Source: Gymnopilus junonius (lineage: Eukaryota > Basidiomycota > Agaricomycetes > Agaricales > Galerinaceae). From it: 13,022 nt of DNA. Below, one piece after another: positions 8,925-13,022 of the stretch. Location of the stretch: the NCBI GenBank assembly GCA_015501075.1, contig JADNYJ010000794.1:1-13022 (forward strand), given 5' to 3'. The notes beneath the pieces are model-generated. The model saw nothing but the letters and a program-made list of their open reading frames with translations, had not been told where the DNA came from and ran no database searches. Numbering within the stretch: the first letter of the stretch is position 1; each line of letters opens with the position of its first letter. The position numbers and the translations under genes are program-made.

Positions 8925-9713
8925 TTATATAAAACTTGACTTACATCCGAATTTTCCTCCTCCGCCGAACTTGTTGAGACCTTCCTTGATGCCTTCCACA
9001 ATCTTGTTGGCAGTGTCGTCATCCTGAAAAAAAGAAAAATTCCGAATTAATCAAAATATCAGTCGGGTGGACCCAAGGAATTAATTACTCACAACATTGT
9101 AACCGGCCTTCTGAGCAGCGTACTTGACACCCTTGTCGACCCAGTCGGGGTTACCCGAGTTGTTACCCGAGTTGTTGGATCCGTAAGAATCGTTGTTGCT
9201 GGAGTTGTTGTTGCTGCTGCCGTACGAGTCGTTGTTGGAGTTGTTAGAGTTGTTGGACGAGCCGTAGGAGTCATTGCCGGACGACCCGGAGTTGTTGTTG
9301 TTGTCGTTGGATGAACCATGCGAATCCTTCTTGGAGCCATAGTTGTCGTCGTTGTTAGACGAGCCATATGAATCGTTGTTGTTGGAGCCGCGCTTGTTGT
9401 TGTTGTCGGACGAGCCATAGGAATCGTTGTTGGATGAACCATATGAGTCGTTATTGGAGCCGTAGTTGTTGTTATTGGAGGAGCCATAGGAATCCGAGTT
9501 GTTGGATCCAGAGTTATCGTTGCTCCTGTTGGACGAGCCGTACGAATCGTTATTGTTGGACGAGCCATAGGAGTTGTTGTTGTTGTTGTTGTTGGAGCCG
9601 TAGTTGTTGTTGTCGGACGATCCATAAGAATCGTTATTGCTCGAGCCATAGCTGTTGTTGTTGTTGTTTGACCCGTAGGAGTCATCATTCCTGTTGTTGT
9701 CGTTGTAGGACAT
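8925..9713 (-). CDS. DDR48-like Asn/Ser/Gly/Tyr repeat protein, two exons
   Basis: ATG at 9713 (A at -3) opens exon 1 (9713-9093), which runs through a 69-nt GT-AG intron (9092-9024) into exon 2 (9023-8925), giving about 239 aa. Residues 1 to ~180 are a hydrophilic low-complexity array of units such as NNDSYGSSNN, DSYGSS and NNNYGS. Yeast DDR48, a stress- and DNA-damage-induced protein, is built of near-identical NDSYGSS units; the likeness could be homology or convergence. The last ~55 residues are different: DWVDKGVKYAAQKAGYNV joins DDDTANKIVEGIKEG and LNKFGG, predicted as two amphipathic helices, so this is the only part likely to fold. Asn is nearly always AAC, which makes AAC-type triplet runs that also open long frames on other strands. 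A GTAAGT just before the stop could define a further 57-nt intron, ending KFGF instead of CKSSFI. Four STRE motifs upstream fit stress control. Confidence 0.85.
9138..9713 (-). repeat. Degenerate coding repeat, SYGSSNN units
   Basis: Within the DDR48-like exon 1, units of about 6-12 residues centred on SYGS or YGSSN repeat more than 20 times with varying Asn spacers. On the plus strand this appears as recurring GAGCCATAGGAATCGTTGTT-like blocks joined by GTT triplets. Unit number is likely to vary between strains and to be error-prone in short-read assembly. Confidence 0.85.
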
Positions 9714-10060
9714 AGTGACAAGAGAAAGGTGAGAGAGGATGTTAAGGGGGACTAGAAGATTTAAAGGGCTTAGAGGGGCTCGAGGAGCTTCTGATTGCCT
9801 AATGAGCTTTTCGCTAGGCCTCTTATACTGATTTTCTTGCTCCTGTTGGATCCAATTTTAGAAAGGGGTTATCGTGGTCCATGGAACGCGTCAGAAGGCG
9901 AGATAATTGTGGCAGGAAAAACTGAGTGCCTGTAGGCTGTGGCCATTTTCGATGATGCACGGAGGACTGGATCAGCCGCGTGATCATTTCAACCTTCAAT
10001 TCAAGCACTTTGACGTCTGGAATGACGATTGACCGAATAGAGGGGCGAAAGAAATCATAC
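9714..10060 (-). promoter_or_regulatory. Presumed stress-responsive promoter with four STRE-type motifs
   Basis: AGGGG (CCCCT on the coding strand) occurs at 9745-9749, 9774-9778, 9864-9868 and 10041-10045, upstream of the DDR48-like ATG at 9713. A TATAAGA on the minus strand at 9821-9827 is a possible TATA box ~108 bp upstream of the ATG. In yeast the STRE is bound by Msn2/Msn4 and controls DDR48; whether it acts in this fungus is inference. Confidence 0.45.
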
Positions 10061-10906
10061 TTAAGTGCTCTATTCCTTTACCGATTGGCAGTGAAAGTTG
10101 ATAGGTATGTCGAATAACTGGGGAAGTCGAGAGTCGATCCATTAGAGTCAAAGTCGAAAGTCGTCATACGACGTAGAACTCCTATTTTGTTCTTTGCAGT
10201 AGACGGTCTGCTCCGACAACCCGATGCCGGACCTGGATGAATAGGCGGTGTAGCGGTCCTGTCAGATTGAGAGGAGTAATTTTAAGCAGTGCAAATCGAT
10301 CCGAAGGTTCAAACCCAGCCTCAAGAGCTCGTCAGGAGTCTATTTTTAAATTTATGAGGTCAGTGTGAAGTTATTTTGAGGGCGTGGCGGCGAGAGTGAA
10401 TATTACTATCCAGAGGAAGCTGTGTTATTCGCATACATACGGTATCGAGATTCATCGAGGACGCTGCCGCACAAAGGGGTAGACGAAGGTGCACTTCGTC
10501 AGACGAGACTTGAAGGATCAAAGTTATTTCCGTCGGGCCGAGGAGATTGCCTGAAAGGCCTTGCGAGCACCATGTCATCCGGGACAATAAATACTGTGGG
10601 CTCTCTCATCTGAAAATATTCACTGAAAGACTGAAAGAAGTATTGGGGGTCGACCTGACTGCAACGGGTATTTGCAGCAGTAAGATAAGAGAGGTTCATC
10701 TCGAGGAGCAAATTCCAAGTGTTCGTCCTTATGGTACCACTTGAATGAATTATGAAGTCGGTATTACTGGGAAAGCGCAGAACTCAGGTCATGTCTATGC
10801 TGCGCCAATTCACTTAATCCATTCAACGCAATGAAGCAAAAAATAAGATTAAATTTAACACTTAACGACTATAGATTTACATAGCCTTCAAGATCCGCAG
10901 GTCCAA
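10061..10906. other. Intergenic stretch without a recognisable gene
   Basis: Short frames exist on both strands. The most protein-like is on the minus strand, 10711-10499, containing MREPTVFIVPDDMVLARPF, which ends at a TGA although the same frame stays open for about 30 more codons. I recognise no family and cannot model exons, so no gene is called. Bases 10121-10180 carry several GTCGA/AGTCG motifs and a CGTC-ATAC-GACG dyad. The part next to 10907 is probably the 3' UTR of the dioxygenase gene. Confidence 0.4.
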
Positions 10907-11598
10907 CTATTTCGCGGGGGCGATAGAGCCACAGTGAGAGCATTTCCTACTGCTTTCGTCTGTGATCCATTTCTCAATGACTGGTTTAAGCTGAGTTCCG
11001 AGATCGGTTACGTGGAAGGATTCCTCCCTAATGATCGTCGGCTCAGGATGAATCGGGTTAGAACAGTACCAACGAAGTCGATCTGATCAATATGTCATGA
11101 AGTCCAAGTGACAAAATATACGTTGGAGCATACCTTTCGACGGCTCTGGTCTCACGCGTTCAACCACAAGGCCAATCGTATTGGCGAAGCGAACAGGGTA
11201 TGAGGCGTATTGGCTGGAGAAGACGTATTAAAGAATATCCTCAAGATTCGGATGACTACGTTAATCCGACTTGCCTGGAAGTAGCAACATCTCACCCTCT
11301 TCAATACGGATGTCTCGAAACTTCCCTTCGTCCACCGTTCGGAGCAGCATACCACCTTTGTGCTGATAAAACCATTCCTGCCAAGGTAAAGTCCTAAACA
11401 CGTGAATTTATGAAGCCAACCTGGACAACCTACCTCTGTCTCGTTGACGTGATAGTCGCGCCGTTCGTTCGGTCCTCCGACGGCCATGACAATGAAGTCA
11501 CTGCCTTTGTATAGGCAGAAATTGTTCACTGGCGGTTGAAGCAGATGTTGATTGTCGCTCAACCATTTGGTGAAATTAAGAGGCGGCGCAAGAGACAT
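10907..11598 (-). CDS. BNA1: 3-hydroxyanthranilate 3,4-dioxygenase, four exons, with one frameshift
   Basis: This cytosolic iron enzyme opens the ring of 3-hydroxyanthranilate on the way from tryptophan to quinolinate and NAD. Start ATG 11598 gives [20 protein letters not shown] and [13 protein letters not shown]; an in-frame ATG at 11640 would add 14 non-conserved residues. Exons: 11598-11434, 11377-11275, 11213-11134, 11082-10907. Introns 1 and 3 are GT-AG (56 and 51 nt); intron 2 (11274-11214, 61 nt) is GC-AG with an AG|GCAAGT donor. Fe ligands H50 and E56 ([11 protein letters not shown]) and H94 (ANTPH) sit at +3 relative to human H47, E53, H91. The end has [18 protein letters not shown] and KCSHCG, typical of fungal forms. 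Right after H94, near 11196-11200, the frame slips by one base: exon total is 524 nt, one short of a 174-aa protein. As written, translation stops at 11152 after ~109 aa and loses the substrate-binding Arg and Glu and the C-terminus. Confidence 0.9.
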
Positions 11599-11965
11599 AT
11601 GGGGAATAATGTTGGAAAACAAGCTCAACGGCGAGTGCAACGATGCTGACTGAGTCTAAGACTCTAAGTGGGTGTGTAATCTTGCTTTCATCATATAATA
11701 ATCTCAGCTTTGGCTGGAACATCTAGATTTTAGCCAGATGGGCTGGTGGGAAATTCCGTCATACACGTGATGCTTTTCTAACGGCACGTGCCTCATCAGT
11801 CGTGTTTGCCTTGCTCAGGCGTTCTCCGCCAACCCCATCTCCGAAGGACTTTCTCGGACGGCGTCCTCAGCTCTGAGGTCCCCATTATTCTCTTATCTTC
11901 TCTTATTATATACCGATACCTCTTCTATCTATAATTCCAGTCCATTCTACCCCCTTGTCAAAGAA
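11599..11965. promoter_or_regulatory. Divergent promoter between the dioxygenase and the Whi5-like gene
   Basis: The two flanking genes start 367 bp apart and point away from each other. The interval holds two E-boxes (11764-11769, 11785-11790), a dyad GAGTCT-a-AGACTC at 11652-11664, and a TTATTATATA stretch at about 11904-11913 that may serve the plus-strand gene, followed by pyrimidine-rich DNA up to the ATG. A CATATAATA at 11692-11700 could serve the minus-strand gene. No reading frame of note lies inside. Confidence 0.5.
11764..11790. promoter_or_regulatory. Paired E-boxes CACGTG, 21 bp apart
   Basis: CACGTG at 11764-11769 and again at 11785-11790, start-to-start 21 bp or about two helical turns, so bound bHLH dimers would face the same side of the DNA. 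Fungal bHLH factors such as Cbf1, Pho4 or SREBP-type proteins recognise this core; which one acts here cannot be told. Confidence 0.45.
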
Positions 11966-13022
11966 ATGGTGTCGACATCATCTGCGGCAGCACAAGCCAA
12001 TGAAAACGAGAAACGCCGGAAGCAAACAATGGAAAAGGCGAAGGCGAACCATGTGTGTAATTTCATCTCATATATATATCTTGCTACTGACCTTGATAAT
12101 GCTTATACGCTGTCTGACAGCTTTCCAGACAGCTACAGATGAGATTGCAGTATGCACGATTAAAGGTTGAACATGGATGGGTATGTGGCAGTCAAATCGG
12201 TTGTGTTCTAGACATATATCTACGGTGCTCATGGGAATAATATCTGGTTTAGCAAAAGCAGAACCTGAATGAGGTTGAAAACCTCTACTTCCACAGTTCG
12301 CACTTACGAGGATCAAAGGCTATACCTGCGCCGACCTTGGCAACGACTCAGCAGCAGCAATCCTCGTTTTCAACCCCACAACCTTCATTTTCGCAATCCT
12401 CTATATCTTTCAGACTAGGACCGTCAACCCTGGGCAAGAACACCGTCAACGCTAATGTTGTCGATGATCAAAACCCAAACCTTGTGTCTCAAGAAGACCT
12501 TGGCTCACATCCTGCCAGTCCATCAATACCTACCCCTGATAATACTTCATCCATCCCAAGTATTGACTCATCAGGCAGATTTAATCCTCCGGACGATACC
12601 ACAGCAATGGCGGTCGATTCACAAGGAAGAATTCCATCAGGTTCTACCACGAATTCTGTTCCAGTCCCTCATAACGGTCTACCTGTAGACGTAAACGTGG
12701 TTTCAGTAGTGTCTCCTACACCCGCAATTTCGCTATCTCCTGCTGAGGGTAGCCAATCTCCCGTTGATTTATCATTGTCCACGGTCAATCATTATCAGTC
12801 CGTCAAGCCTTCTCGTCCTCGTACACAGAAGGCATCCTCCGGCTCCAGGGCCATATCCTCTCTCACAGCAAAAGACATGTTTAATTTTGGATCTTCTTCC
12901 ACGCTCACTTACGACTCTTTTTGGTCCTCACACTCTGGCTCAACGACGCCTCGTCCTCCTCCAAGGCCTTCGGGGGCGGCGGATCTTGGCACGAATTATT
13001 ATATAAATGGAGATTATGCGAC
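11966..13022 (+). CDS. Whi5/Nrm1-like protein, N-terminal part (3' end outside window)
   Basis: ATG 11966 (G at -3) starts MVSTSSAAAQANENEKRRK. Exons are 11966-12052, 12121-12180 and 12253 to the window end, with GT-AG introns of 68 and 72 nt, all phase 0. Exon 2 plus the start of exon 3 give a compact conserved-looking helix pair, LQMRLQYARLKVEHGWQKQ followed by NLNEVENLYF (about residues 33-61). This resembles the short GTB motif of the Whi5/Nrm1 family, repressors that bind SBF/MBF to hold the G1/S or S-phase programme. The remaining ~235 residues are disordered, rich in Ser, Pro, Thr and Gln, with several S/T-P sites (for example STPQPS, SPSIPTP, VSPTPA) that could be cyclin-kinase targets. 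The frame stays open to the last base, so the C-terminus is missing. The family call rests on one short motif recalled from memory and is moderate. Confidence 0.75.

Noticed and set aside
9089..9721. 210-codon Thr-rich frame on the minus strand and a Cys/Ser-rich plus-strand frame (9368-9715)
   Set aside because: Both are shadows of the triplet-repetitive DDR48-like coding sequence; the chosen frame splices into a sensible helical C-terminus and the others do not.
10296..10320. GGTTCAAACCC resembling a tRNA T-arm
   Set aside because: The flanking bases do not pair as a T stem and no cloverleaf could be drawn upstream.
10499..10711. 70-codon minus-strand frame with VFIVPDDMVLARPF
   Set aside because: No recognised family, no convincing splice partners, and an opposing open frame of similar length; left as intergenic.

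Overview
The window looks like nuclear DNA of a filamentous basidiomycete, most likely a mushroom-forming agaricomycete. Genes are packed on both strands and interrupted by many 47-81 nt GT-AG introns. The best family matches are a bicupin oxalate decarboxylase, a LanC-like protein, fungal 3-hydroxyanthranilate 3,4-dioxygenase, and a multicopy mushroom protein family that begins MANLIRSAKSGSDW. No rRNA, convincing tRNA, CRISPR array or bacterial-type operon was seen.

Layout. 1-450 (+) is the C-terminal part of a single-pass membrane protein. 451-2318 has no recognisable gene; it is AT-rich from about 1,380 on and holds a cluster of short palindromes at 1249-1345. 2319-3195 (-) is a decayed copy of the MANLIRSAKSGSDW family with two frameshifts. 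3280-3732 is a MITE-like element with imperfect terminal inverted repeats ending in TA, 85 bp from that pseudogene's start. 4484-6089 (+) is a three-exon LanC-like gene with one frameshift at an A4 run. 6624-8615 (+) is an intact 14-exon secreted oxalate decarboxylase of 426 aa with a TATA box. 8925-9713 (-) is a DDR48-like Asn/Ser/Gly/Tyr repeat protein with four STRE-type motifs upstream. 10907-11598 (-) is 3-hydroxyanthranilate 3,4-dioxygenase (kynurenine-to-NAD pathway) with a GC-AG intron and one frameshift. It shares a divergent promoter carrying two E-boxes with the partial gene at 11966-13022 (+), which resembles Whi5/Nrm1-type cell-cycle repressors.

How the genes relate. I see no clear biosynthetic cluster. 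The genes cover stress and housekeeping roles: oxalate breakdown outside the cell, a stress-type repeat protein, electrophile or dehydroamino-acid chemistry for the LanC-like protein, and NAD synthesis. The most notable pattern is that three of the genes carry frame breaks while the 14-exon oxalate decarboxylase between them is fully open. At least one break (a 4-bp tandem duplication) looks like real decay; the single-base ones could be mutation, allelic variation or sequence error. I did not find a convincing undescribed system.
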